A DNA stretch of 64,000 nucleotides from Lichenicoccus roseus (GTDB lineage: Bacteria; Pseudomonadota; Alphaproteobacteria; Acetobacterales; Acetobacteraceae), in contig NZ_VCDI01000010.1 of NCBI RefSeq assembly GCF_005844085.1, forward strand, positions 62,001-126,000, written 5' to 3'. Shown one piece after another: positions 45,595 to 54,269 of this stretch; within the stretch, counting starts at the first letter, position 1, and each line of letters opens with the position of its first letter. The position numbers and the translations under genes were made by a program. The notes beneath the pieces are model-generated. The model was not told where the DNA came from, ran no database searches, and saw only the letters and a list, made by a program, of their open reading frames with translations.

Positions 45595-46778
45595 GCGAAT
45601 TCCATGGCGATGGGGATGGCTGGTCGGGGCTGCGTGTTCGTGGTGCAGGCCCTGACCTGGCGAACCACCAGCCAGAGCAGCGCCATCACCAGAACGCTGC
45701 TGATGCGGAAGAACGCGGTACAGAACGGCAGCAGGAACCCCGCCAGCAGGACCATGATTTCCCAGAAGGCAAAGCTGCCCGACCGCTTGTATCGATCGGT
45801 CGCCACCACGATGACGGCGCCGGTCAGCAGCGGCAGATCGTAGCCAAATGCATAAGGTGTCGTCAGGAAGGTCGCGATCGCCACCGCCGCCGCGCAGAGC
45901 ATGCCGGCCCCGGAGCGGGCGCACCAGCAGACCGATGCACATGCCGCCAGCGCGACGACCAGCTGGACCATGTCGGCATCGGCCGCCGGCATTCCGAACG
46001 CCAGCAGGTTCGAAGTGACCGTCACCATCAGCGGGTACAGCACCAGCATGTTGTTCGAGACGGTCCGCGCCAGTGCCGGCAGGTCATGCAGCCAGGCTCC
46101 CCAGACCGCAACTCCATAGGCCGCGACGCTGGCAAGCATGAACAAGGCGGCGCACACGCCCATCGAGAACAGGCAGCGCCACTGCCGGCCGGCAACCAGG
46201 GCGATCGGCACCAGGAAGGCGAGCTGCGGCTTGTAGGTGAGCAGGCCGAACAGCAGACCTGCCAGCACCGGTTGCCGCGGCAGCAGCCGGAAACCACCGA
46301 ACAGCAGGGCGGCGCCGAACAGCGCGGTCTGCCCGCACAGCGAGGTCCAGAGCGTCGACGGCGCGACCAGCGCCGCCACGATCGCCGCCTCGTTGCGATC
46401 CGCCAGGCCTATGGAGACGACGTATCCCAGCAGGCCGAGGCACAGGCATGCAACGAGGCCGACACCATAGGGCACCGTTGCCAGCGGCCAGATCAGCAGC
46501 ATCATTGCAGGATGATAGAGGTACGGAAATACCACGCCGTGCAGGCTGTTCTGCAGATGCTCGAGCATCGGGTTGTCGTAGATCGAGGATGCCGGGTAGG
46601 CGTGGATGAACTTCGAGAACGACCAGAACGCGAAGTAGTCGTTGAGCGGCCAATGCTGCAGCACGATGTATTCAACGGCAACGAACGGCGACATTACGGA
46701 GAATAGAAGTAATACAAAATACAACGCGACTTGTGTGCGAGTGCCGCGAGCGAGCCAGCGCGGCGGTGCGGCATTCAT
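45591..46778 (-). CDS. GT87/DUF2029 membrane glycosyltransferase-like protein (copy 1)
   Basis: 395 residues, first of the tandem pair. The first loop reads LNDYFAFWSFSKF, parallel to ENDYFAFRSFARF in copy 2, and FGLLTYKPQLAFLVP matches the DUF2029 motif. About ten hydrophobic helices are visible. The near-equal length and shared motifs show an old tandem duplication, now well diverged. It is divergent from the Flp pilus operon with about 300 bp between, so a link to pilus glycosylation is possible but unproved. Confidence 0.8.
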   Translation of the reverse strand: MNAAPPRWLARGTRTQVALYFVLLLFSVMSPFVAVEYIVLQHWPLNDYFAFWSFSKFIHAYPASSIYDNPMLEHLQNSLHGVVFPYLYHPAMMLLIWPLATVPYGVGLVACLCLGLLGYVVSIGLADRNEAAIVAALVAPSTLWTSLCGQTALFGAALLFGGFRLLPRQPVLAGLLFGLLTYKPQLAFLVPIALVAGRQWRCLFSMGVCAALFMLASVAAYGVAVWGAWLHDLPALARTVSNNMLVLYPLMVTVTSNLLAFGMPAADADMVQLVVALAACASVCWCARSGAGMLCAAAVAIATFLTTPYAFGYDLPLLTGAVIVVATDRYKRSGSFAFWEIMVLLAGFLLPFCTAFFRISSVLVMALLWLVVRQVRACTTNTQPRPAIPIAMEFA

Positions 46779-47079
46779 GTCTGATCCCCGTAGCCATCAC
46801 GCCGAGCGTACGTCATCAACGGTGGTGGGTTAGAGACAACCACGAAACATTTCAAGGAAGTTTTACCCCGCATCGAGCGGATCAGAAATCGCATTCGGAA
46901 ACAAAAAAATAGACGTTCGCCGCGTTCTCTTTAATTGGTCCAGCGATACACTCGATGGTTTCGGTTGCGAGATACTTTTTGCTTGAGCTTAACGAAGAAT
47001 TTATAGTTAGGTTGTGCCGCGGTTCAGCGCGCTCCGTTTCCGGCTTCCGGCGGACCGCCTCATGAAGGAAGACATCAAG
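46779..47079. promoter_or_regulatory. 301-bp divergent control region upstream of flp
   Basis: Much of this region, mainly 46850-47015, is AT-rich compared with its surroundings. It contains the flp promoter described separately and the AAGGAAG ribosome binding site at 47065-47071. No gene is supported in it. Confidence 0.6.
46979..47007 (+). promoter_or_regulatory. Sigma70-type promoter of flp
   Basis: TTGCTT (46979-46984), 17 bases, then TATAGT (47002-47007). Spacing is ideal and the -10 matches five of six. Transcription would start near 47014, leaving a ~65-base leader before the pilin ATG. Confidence 0.6.
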
Positions 47080-47259
47080 ATGATCCAGTTTGCCAAGACC
47101 TGGCTGCGCCTGAAGCAGGACGAGCGCGCGGTCACCGCTCTCGAATATGCCCTGATCGCCGGCCTCATCGCCGTCGTCATCATCGGTGCGGTGACCACGC
47201 TCGGCTCGACGCTGAGCGGCACGTTCACCAAGGTGAGCAGCAGCATCGCCTCCGCCTGA
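47080..47259 (+). CDS. flp: Flp family type IVb pilin
   Basis: 59 residues from ATG 47080, chosen because AAGGAAG lies eight bases upstream; ATG 47062 is an alternative. The short basic leader ends in DERA, and the mature protein starts VTALEYALIAGLIAVVIIG, with the Glu5-Tyr6 pair typical of Flp pilins. The residue before the cut is Ala instead of the usual Gly. It is the major pilus subunit, processed by the prepilin peptidase encoded next and assembled by the Tad machinery downstream. Confidence 0.93.
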   Translation: MIQFAKTWLRLKQDERAVTALEYALIAGLIAVVIIGAVTTLGSTLSGTFTKVSSSIASA

Positions 47260-47281
47260 CGCAAAAGCGAAAGCCGGGACC

Positions 47282-47309
47282 GCCGATGGAGCTGCAAGGT
47301 TCCATCGGC
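47282..47309 (+). other. Hairpin between flp and cpaA
   Basis: GCCGATGGA (47282-47290), ten-base loop, TCCATCGGC (47301-47309): a perfect 9-bp stem without a following T-run. Its place after the pilin gene suggests an mRNA-stabilising or partial-termination element that raises pilin output over the assembly genes. Confidence 0.5.
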
Positions 47310-47344
47310 ATGGTTCCAAGAAAGATCGTTACGACTACCTGGCC

Positions 47345-47845
47345 ATGCATGCGATGATTTCGGATATCGCCATTGCTGTCGCGATCTTGTTGCTGATGGC
47401 CGCAGCGGCTGGCGACATCGCCACGCGGCGGGTTTCCAACCGGCTCTCGATCCTGCTGGCGATCGATGGGCTTTTGCTGCAGGCGGTGGCCGGCGTCGGC
47501 GTTGCCACCTTCATCGCGGCGATAGTGGTCTTCATGGTTGCCGCCTGCTGCTGGCGGGCCGGACTGATGGGTGGCGGCGACGTCAAGCTGCTGGCTGCAG
47601 CAGCGTTGCTGGTGCCGCCACGCATGGTGCCCGGGTTGGTGGTCTGCATTGCGTTTGCCGGGGGAATTCTGGGCCTGCTCTACCTCGGCCTGAGGGTGCT
47701 GGTCGGCACCCCATCCATCCGCCGCCCGCAACGGCTGCCCGGGCGCCTGCTGCGCATCGAGCAATACCGCATATCGCGGGGTTTCTCGCTGCCCTACGCG
47801 TCCGCCATCGCCGCCGGCGCCGCTTTCGTCCTGCTGGAGGGCTGA
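47345..47845 (+). CDS. cpaA: Prepilin peptidase CpaA/TadV
   Basis: 166 residues, the short form of the family with no N-terminal methylase domain. The two catalytic aspartates are Asp24 (AAAGDIATRR) and Asp79 in the GGGDVKLL motif. Several membrane helices are apparent. It removes the leader from Flp and probably from the TadE/F-type pseudopilins. The start is ATG 47345, or 47354 four codons in. Confidence 0.92.
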   Translation: MHAMISDIAIAVAILLLMAAAAGDIATRRVSNRLSILLAIDGLLLQAVAGVGVATFIAAIVVFMVAACCWRAGLMGGGDVKLLAAAALLVPPRMVPGLVVCIAFAGGILGLLYLGLRVLVGTPSIRRPQRLPGRLLRIEQYRISRGFSLPYASAIAAGAAFVLLEG

Positions 47846-47848
47846 ACC

Positions 47849-48763
47849 ATGCTATTGCGTATCGCGCTGTTCGCCCTGATGGCGATCGGGCTGGCAGGGT
47901 TCGGCGCCGTCACCTGGCGGGCCACCCACCTGCCGCCACCACCGCCGCCGGTCATGGCCACCGCCCGCGTCGCGCCGCCACCGCCGCCGGTCACCGCCTC
48001 CGTGCTGGTCGCGGCAAGCAACCTGCAAGGCGGCAGCTTCCTCCACCCGGACGACGTCACCACCGCCACGCTGGAGAAGGCTACCCTGCCGGCTAACGTC
48101 GAACTCGACACCAAGGCCAACCGGGCGTCGCTGAACGGCGCCCTGGTGCGCCACTCGCTGACGGCGGCGCAGACCCTGACCTCGGCCGACGTCATCCTCC
48201 CCGGTGAGCACGGCTTCGTCGCCGCCATCCTCGCTCCCGGCATGCGCGCGATCATGGTGGGCTCCGAACAGATCGCGGGCGATACCGCGCTGCTGTCACC
48301 TGGCGACCGGGTCGACATCATCCTCACCGACGTGCAGGAAGAAATATCCGGCAGCAAGCTCGCGCTGGCCCGCAAGATCCTGGCGGAAACCGTGCTGACG
48401 AATGTCCGCATCCTGTCGGTCGACCAGCAGCTGGTGCAGCGCGCGACCGTCGACAAGAAAGCCTCGCAGCCTGGCCTGCCGGTGGGTCCCGGGGGGCTGA
48501 CGCTGGAAGTCACCCCGCTGGAGGCCGAGCATCTCGTGCTGGCGCTCAAGATCGGCAAGATCGCCCTGGCGCTCCGGCCGGCGGAGACTTCGGCCGGCAG
48601 CGGCATCGCCCTGGCGCGTGCCGACCTCCCCGGCCGCGCACCACCGCCGCCGGTCCGGGCGGGGGATGTCATGCACAGCCTGAACGCCCCCACCGACCTG
48701 CACGGCGCGATAAGCGCGGTGCGTGTGTATGACTCCAGCGGCGAGAAGGATTTCCAGTTCTGA
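47849..48763 (+). CDS. cpaB: Flp pilus assembly protein CpaB/RcpC
   Basis: 304 residues. One N-terminal membrane helix is followed by a proline-rich stretch with two runs of five to six Pro, then a SAF domain starting SVLVAASNLQGGSFLHPDDV. The rest is the RcpC/CpaB domain with LLSPGDRVDIILT. It sits in the periplasm and is thought to modulate the secretin channel. The stop overlaps the cpaC ATG (TGATG). Confidence 0.9.
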   Translation: MLLRIALFALMAIGLAGFGAVTWRATHLPPPPPPVMATARVAPPPPPVTASVLVAASNLQGGSFLHPDDVTTATLEKATLPANVELDTKANRASLNGALVRHSLTAAQTLTSADVILPGEHGFVAAILAPGMRAIMVGSEQIAGDTALLSPGDRVDIILTDVQEEISGSKLALARKILAETVLTNVRILSVDQQLVQRATVDKKASQPGLPVGPGGLTLEVTPLEAEHLVLALKIGKIALALRPAETSAGSGIALARADLPGRAPPPPVRAGDVMHSLNAPTDLHGAISAVRVYDSSGEKDFQF

Positions 48764-50202
48764 TGGACCTTCGCAATGAAACCATCCGCCGCGGCGTTGC
48801 CGCCGCCGTCGGGCTCGTGGCGACCGGAATGCTGGCGCGTCCGGCTGCCGCCGACCCGCTTGATCTGGCGCCCGCCCGTCACGACGGATCCGGCAACATG
48901 GCGATGCCTTCCGACCAGGGCGGCCAGCCGGGACAGCACAGCATCTCCATCGAGGCCGGCACCGGGCGCGTCATGGCCATCGCCGGGATTGCCGCGAATG
49001 TCTTCGTAGCCGATCCGAAGATCTTGCAGGTACGCCCCGCGAGTGCGTCGGCCTTGTTCGTGTTCGGGCTGATCCCGGGCCGCACGACCGTCGCGGCACT
49101 CGATGCCTCCGGGCACCCGGTCGGCCAGTACGAGATCACCGTCGTGCCCGGCAGCTTTGGCGCCGCCAGCGCCCAGGCCGCCATCACGCGGGCCCTTCCC
49201 AATGCCCATCTCACCCTGACGCCGAGCCCCACCGGCGTCACCATCAGCGGCGACGTCGCCACCTCCGCCGATGCCCAGGAGGCACTGGATATCGCGCGCA
49301 GCTACGTCTCGGCCGGCCAGACCGTCAACAACCAGATGAACGTCGCCAGTTCCGTCACCGTCGGCCTGAAGGTTCGCATCACCGAGATGGACCGACAGGT
49401 CACACGTGAGCTCGGCATCGACTGGCAGGCGATGGGCCAGATCGGCAAGTACGCAATCAGTTTCGCGACCTCCAATGGCGTCGCCCCGACCCTCACGGGA
49501 CTTTTCAGCGGCAGGCACCTCACCGTCGACACCGTGCTCGAGGCGCTGTCGCAGGATAACCTGGTGCGCGTGCTGGCGGAGCCGAACCTCACCGCGCGCA
49601 GCGGCGAGAGTGCGAGCTTCCTGGTCGGCGGCGAGTATCCGGTGCCGGTGGCGCAGGGCGGTTCGTCCAGCAACGCGATAACCATCACCTACCAGCAATA
49701 CGGCGTCTCGCTCTCCTTCGTACCGACGGTGCTGAGCTCCGGGCGGATCAGCCTGCATGTGCGGCCCGAGGTCAGCGCCCTCGCCACAACCGCGGCAAAC
49801 GGCGCCGTCACGCTCTCGCAGGGCTCCGGCAGCCTGCAGATCCCGGCCCTCACTGTGCGGCGCGCCGAGACCACGCTCGAGCTCGGCTCGGGCCAGAGCT
49901 TCGCCATCGCCGGGCTGTTGCAGGACAATACCACCCAGGCCAACAACGCGCTGCCCGGCCTCGGCGACGTGCCCGTCCTCGGCGCGCTGTTCCGCTCCGA
50001 CAGCTACACGCACAACCAGACCGAGCTGGTGATCATCGTCACGCCGTACATCGTGGGCTCGGTGAACGACCCCGATGCGTTGCAGACCCCGGGCGCCCGC
50101 TACAAGCCGCCGAACGATATCGAGCGCGTCCTGCTGCTGCGCCAGCGTGGCGGCAGCTCCGATGTGACCGTTCCGGGCGATGCAGGATTTGTCGTGCAAT
50201 GA
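48763..50202 (+). CDS. cpaC: Flp pilus secretin CpaC/RcpA
   Basis: 479 residues. A signal peptide (~29 residues) is followed by the pilus N1-like domain (GTGRVMAIAG...VADPKILQV), a BON-type segment and the secretin domain (~170-455). The last contains VRVLAEPNLTARSGESASFLVGGEYPVPV and the terminal TELVIIVTPYIV, both standard secretin motifs. It forms the outer-membrane pore through which the pilus leaves the cell. Confidence 0.95.
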   Translation: MDLRNETIRRGVAAAVGLVATGMLARPAAADPLDLAPARHDGSGNMAMPSDQGGQPGQHSISIEAGTGRVMAIAGIAANVFVADPKILQVRPASASALFVFGLIPGRTTVAALDASGHPVGQYEITVVPGSFGAASAQAAITRALPNAHLTLTPSPTGVTISGDVATSADAQEALDIARSYVSAGQTVNNQMNVASSVTVGLKVRITEMDRQVTRELGIDWQAMGQIGKYAISFATSNGVAPTLTGLFSGRHLTVDTVLEALSQDNLVRVLAEPNLTARSGESASFLVGGEYPVPVAQGGSSSNAITITYQQYGVSLSFVPTVLSSGRISLHVRPEVSALATTAANGAVTLSQGSGSLQIPALTVRRAETTLELGSGQSFAIAGLLQDNTTQANNALPGLGDVPVLGALFRSDSYTHNQTELVIIVTPYIVGSVNDPDALQTPGARYKPPNDIERVLLLRQRGGSSDVTVPGDAGFVVQ

Positions 50203-50486
50203 GACCCTCCCGACATGCGCTTGCGCTCGCGCTCAACCTGGCACTCCTGGGGCTGCTGGCCGCCTGCGGCGACCCGTATCAGCGCCCCGGCACCTGGCAG
50301 GCCGAGGGAGTGAACGATGCCAACCTCAAGGTCGAGGCGACCAACAAGTCCGACTTCATCGCGGGCCACGGCGACGCCGGCTCCGACGGCACGCTGGACG
50401 CCGCCGCGGTCGACCGGCTGCACCAGGACAAGGCCAGGAAACTCACCATCGACCCGACCTCCAGCCTTGCCGGAGGCGGATCGTGA
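50199..50486 (+). CDS. Small lipoprotein in the cpaD position
   Basis: 95 residues from ATG 50199, overlapping the cpaC stop. The lipobox is LLAAC-GD (Cys23) after a hydrophobic signal. The rest (DPYQRPGTWQAEG, NDANLKVEATNKSDFIAG) has no clear fold. Its place between the secretin and CpaE is that of CpaD, but CpaD proteins are usually about twice as long. It may be a reduced CpaD or an analogous pilotin for the secretin. Confidence 0.8.
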   Translation: MRPSRHALALALNLALLGLLAACGDPYQRPGTWQAEGVNDANLKVEATNKSDFIAGHGDAGSDGTLDAAAVDRLHQDKARKLTIDPTSSLAGGGS

Positions 50487-51745
50487 GCGGCGCCGGCTCC
50501 TCCGAACCAACCCGGCACGACCGTGCCGCGATGATCGCCTTCGTCACCGACGGCGATACCGAGAACGCGCTGCGCGAGGGCCTCGCGGAAGTGGTGGGCA
50601 TGACGCTCGACGTCCGGCGCGGTGGCGTGAAGGGCGCAATGGCCGCGATGCGCAAGATCGCAACCCCGCGCACCCTGATCATCGACGTCTCCGGTGAAGC
50701 GCACCCGCTGACTGCGCTGGCGTCGCTTGCCGACATCATCGAGCCCGAGGTCCAGGTGCTGGTCACCGGCGACCCGCGCGACGTCGATTTCTACCGCCAG
50801 GTCACCCGCGGGCTGGGCAGCGCCGAATATCTGCCGAAGCCGCTCAGCCGCGACATGGTGTCGCGGCATTTCGCGCCGCTGCTGGCCGGCCAGACCGCCA
50901 ATCACGAGATCATCCAGGGCGGCCGCATGGTCACGGTGACCGGCGTGCGCGGCGGCACCGGCGCGACCACGATCGCGGTGCATCTCGCCTGGCATTTCGC
51001 GGTCGACATGCGCCGCCATACCGCACTGCTCGATCCCGACCTGCACATGGGCAACATGGCCATGCTGCTGAACAGCAAGGCGACCGGCGGCCTGCGCACC
51101 GCGCTGGAAAATCCCGACCGGCTCGACGAGCTGTTCGTCGAGCGCGCCGCGCAGCCGATCGAGAATTCGCCGCAGGCCGAGCGCCTGCATGTGCTGGCCG
51201 GCGCCTGCCGCATGACCGATGACCTGAACTACTCGCCGAACGCCGCGACCCGCCTCACGCAGCTGCTGCAGCGGCGCTACGGCTTCGTGGTCGCGGACGT
51301 GCCGTTCCGGCCGTCGCCGCTCTATCGCGACCTGATGGCGCTGGCGCACCAGCGCATCCTGGTGATGGAGCCGAGCCTGAGCTCGATCCGCGACACGCTG
51401 CGCCTGATGTCGCTGCCGAACAGCCAGAACCAGTCGCGGCGCGCCATCGTCGTGCTGAACCGCCTGGGCCAGAATGGGGGCCTGACCCGGCGCCAGGTCG
51501 AGGACGCGCTGAAGATGGCGCCGGACGTGGTCATCAACGACCTGCCGAAGCAGATCTCCGCCGCCGCCACCATCGGCGAGCCGGCCTCCGCGATGAAGGG
51601 CGCTTTCCGGGCCGGCATCATCGAGCTGGCGCGGCAGGCGGCGTTCGAGCGCCTGCTCGACAGTTCCAAGGCCCGCGCATCGACGCAGACCGAGACCAAG
51701 CAGGGCATGCTGCCGAAGCTGCGGCTGTTCGGGCGGGCAGCATGA
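50483..51745 (+). CDS. cpaE: Flp pilus localisation protein CpaE/TadZ
   Basis: 420 residues from GTG 50483, preceded by GGAGG at seven bases and overlapping the lipoprotein stop. The N-terminal ~130 residues form a receiver-like domain. The C-terminal part is a MinD/ParA-like ATPase whose P-loop reads RGGTGATTIA (156-165), with Ala in place of the usual Lys, as commonly seen in CpaE. It should place the pilus machine at the cell pole or membrane site. Confidence 0.92.
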   Translation: MSGAGSSEPTRHDRAAMIAFVTDGDTENALREGLAEVVGMTLDVRRGGVKGAMAAMRKIATPRTLIIDVSGEAHPLTALASLADIIEPEVQVLVTGDPRDVDFYRQVTRGLGSAEYLPKPLSRDMVSRHFAPLLAGQTANHEIIQGGRMVTVTGVRGGTGATTIAVHLAWHFAVDMRRHTALLDPDLHMGNMAMLLNSKATGGLRTALENPDRLDELFVERAAQPIENSPQAERLHVLAGACRMTDDLNYSPNAATRLTQLLQRRYGFVVADVPFRPSPLYRDLMALAHQRILVMEPSLSSIRDTLRLMSLPNSQNQSRRAIVVLNRLGQNGGLTRRQVEDALKMAPDVVINDLPKQISAAATIGEPASAMKGAFRAGIIELARQAAFERLLDSSKARASTQTETKQGMLPKLRLFGRAA

Positions 51746-53310
51746 GCCTCGCGGCCCGCACCTTCGGACGACGCACCGGCCCGCTGCTGGAAGGACCGGC
51801 ACCGGCCCCGCCTGCGGAGCAGCAGGATTACGACACGCTGGAGCGGCTGCCGCCGGAGCCGATCGACGAGCCGCTCGACACGCCGGAGCCGGCACCCTCC
51901 GGGGCCCTGCCGTCCGCACCGCCCGCCATCCCGGCCAACCCGGCGGCGGCCGAGCAGGTGCTGCCGCCCGAACCAGCGCCGACCGTGCTGACGCAGGCGC
52001 CGCTGAAGGCGCAGCCGCTGCCGTCCACGCCCGGCACCCCCTCGCCCACCGCGGCGCTGCGCGAGCTGCGTACCCTGTGCCTGGGCCGGGTCGATCCGGC
52101 CGCAGTCGCCAAGATCCCGCAGCACCGCCTCGCCACCGAGATGGAGCGGCTGGTCTCGGAGATCGCAAGCTCGCACCGGCTGCAGCTCAACGGCCGCGAG
52201 CAGCGCAAGCTCGCCGAGGAGCTGATCGACGACATGCTCGGCCTCGGCCCGCTGCAGCCGCTGCTGGCCGACGACACCATCGCCGACATCATGGTGAACG
52301 GCCCCGAAAAAGTATTCGTGGAACGCGGCGGCAAGGTGGTGCTCAGCGACGTGCGGTTCCGCGATGCGGCGCACGTCACCAACATCTGCCAGCGCATCGC
52401 GTCAGGCGTCGGAAGGCGTGTCGACGAGAGCAGCCCGACGGTGGACGCCCGCCTGAAGGACGGCAGCCGCGTCAATATCGTGCTGCAGCCGCTTGCGCTG
52501 GACGGGCCGTACATCTCGATACGTAAGTTCAGCAAGAAGCCGATCGATTTCGCCAAGCTGATCGGTTACGGGGCGCTGACCGCACCGGTCGCGCGGGTCC
52601 TGGAAATTGCCGGTCGGGCGCGGCTCAACATCGTGATCTCCGGCGGCACCGGCTCCGGCAAGACCACGATGATGAACGCGATCTCGCGCATGATCGATGT
52701 CGGCGAACGCGTGGTGACCATCGAGGACGCCGCCGAGCTGCAGTTGCAGCAGCCGCACGTGGTACGCCTCGAGACCCGCCCCGCGAGCCTGGAGGGACGC
52801 GGCGAGATCACCCAGCGCGACCTCGTTCGCAACGCGCTGCGCATGCGTCCGGACCGGGTGATCATCGGCGAGGTGCGTTCGGGCGAGGCGTTCGACATGC
52901 TGCAGGCGATGAACACCGGCCATGACGGCTCGATGTCGACGGTGCACGCCAACACCACGCGCGACGCGCTGACGCGTATCGAGAACATGGTGCAGATGGG
53001 CAATACCGGCCTGCCGTCACGCGCCATACGCCAGCAGATCGCCTCCGCCGTCGACCTCATCGTGCAGGTCGAGCGCCAGCGCGACGGCGGCCGCCGGGTG
53101 ACGCAGGTCACCGAGGTCTGCGGCATGGAAGGCGAGGTCGTCATCCTCAACGACGTGTTCCAGCTCGAACTGGTCGGCGAAGACCAGAACGGCAAGCTGA
53201 TCGGCCGCTACAAGACCAGCCTGACGCGGCCGAACTGCCAGCAGCGCCTTGCCTACTTCGGCCTCGACCGCGCCTGGATCGCAGCCCTGGGCGAATCAGC
53301 CGCGCTATGA
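51742..53310 (+). CDS. cpaF: Flp pilus assembly ATPase CpaF/TadA
   Basis: 522 residues. A proline/glutamate-rich N-terminus of ~105 residues is longer than usual. The secretion ATPase core follows, with Walker A GGTGSGKT (301-308), the Asp box around VTIEDAAELQL, Walker B in RPDRVIIGEVRSGEAFD and the His box in NTGHDGSMSTVHAN. It powers pilin polymerisation at the inner face of the membrane together with TadB and TadC. Confidence 0.95.
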   Translation: MSLAARTFGRRTGPLLEGPAPAPPAEQQDYDTLERLPPEPIDEPLDTPEPAPSGALPSAPPAIPANPAAAEQVLPPEPAPTVLTQAPLKAQPLPSTPGTPSPTAALRELRTLCLGRVDPAAVAKIPQHRLATEMERLVSEIASSHRLQLNGREQRKLAEELIDDMLGLGPLQPLLADDTIADIMVNGPEKVFVERGGKVVLSDVRFRDAAHVTNICQRIASGVGRRVDESSPTVDARLKDGSRVNIVLQPLALDGPYISIRKFSKKPIDFAKLIGYGALTAPVARVLEIAGRARLNIVISGGTGSGKTTMMNAISRMIDVGERVVTIEDAAELQLQQPHVVRLETRPASLEGRGEITQRDLVRNALRMRPDRVIIGEVRSGEAFDMLQAMNTGHDGSMSTVHANTTRDALTRIENMVQMGNTGLPSRAIRQQIASAVDLIVQVERQRDGGRRVTQVTEVCGMEGEVVILNDVFQLELVGEDQNGKLIGRYKTSLTRPNCQQRLAYFGLDRAWIAALGESAAL

Positions 53311-54269
53311 ACGCCTACCTGCTGCCGCTGGCGTTCCTGCTGCTCTCGGTGGTGGGCATCTGCCTGTTCCTGCTCAACCAGCAGCGCGAACGTCGGCGCC
53401 GGCTGAAGCGGCGCTTCTCGAAAGCGCTCGACCCCTATGCGAAACGCCGGCGCGACGATCCCGGCGCCGCGGTCAGCGCGCGCATTTCCACCGACGCGCC
53501 GGCGGCCACCGCGGCCGACCGCTATCCGCGCATCTTCGGCTTCAACGCGGCACGGCTCGACCTCTACCCGGCGCGTCCGCTTATCCTGATCGGCATCGCC
53601 TCCATCATCGGCTGCCTCGCCGACTGGATGCTCAGGATGATCGTCGGCTGGATCGCACTGCCGGCGCTGCCTTTCCTGTGCATCATGTTCAGCCGCCTGC
53701 TGTTCGGCCGCTTCCACCAGCGCCGGGCGGACACGCTGTTCAAGCAGTTTCCGGATGCGCTCGCCATGATCGTGCGTGCCGTGCGCGTGGGCATTCCGAT
53801 CAGCGAGGCGGTCCGTGCGGTGGCGCGCGAGAACGAGGCGCCCACCGCCGTGGAGTTCGCGCGTCTCGCCGACCAGATGGCGATCGGCCTGCCGCTCGAC
53901 GAGGCGTTGCGCGGCATGGCGGAGCGCAACGGCCTGCCGGAATATCGCTTCTTCGCCACCGCGCTCACGCTGCAGGGCCAGACCGGCGGCAATCTCAGCG
54001 AGACGCTCGACAACCTTGCCGACGTGATACGCAAGCGGGTTGCGGCGCGCGCGCGCGGCTACGCGCTGGCGGCGGAGGCACGCACCAGCGCCAACGTGCT
54101 CAGCGCCCTGCCGGTCCTGCTGTTCATCGCGCTGATGTTCATGAACCCGGCCTACGCTGACCAGCTGCTCGATACCCATTCCGGCCACGTGATCCTTGGC
54201 CTGACGCTGCTCCTGCTCGGCGGCGGCATGTTCGTCATGCGCCTGCTGATCCAGAAGAGCCTGTCGTGA
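53307..54269 (+). CDS. tadB: Flp pilus inner-membrane platform protein TadB
   Basis: 320 residues. The N-terminal helix and a second hydrophobic pair surround a cytoplasmic region. The T2SSF domain (~150-275) contains FKQFPDALAMIVRAVRVGIPISEAV and ALTLQGQTGGNLSETLDNLADVIRKR, both typical TadB motifs. Two C-terminal helices close the protein. It forms the assembly platform with TadC. Start and stop overlap both neighbours by four bases. Confidence 0.93.
   Translation: MNAYLLPLAFLLLSVVGICLFLLNQQRERRRRLKRRFSKALDPYAKRRRDDPGAAVSARISTDAPAATAADRYPRIFGFNAARLDLYPARPLILIGIASIIGCLADWMLRMIVGWIALPALPFLCIMFSRLLFGRFHQRRADTLFKQFPDALAMIVRAVRVGIPISEAVRAVARENEAPTAVEFARLADQMAIGLPLDEALRGMAERNGLPEYRFFATALTLQGQTGGNLSETLDNLADVIRKRVAARARGYALAAEARTSANVLSALPVLLFIALMFMNPAYADQLLDTHSGHVILGLTLLLLGGGMFVMRLLIQKSLS

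Noticed and set aside
50483-51745. CpaE as a pseudogene because its P-loop lacks the Lys
   Set aside because: Loss of this Lys is common in CpaE/TadZ proteins, and the rest of the protein is intact.
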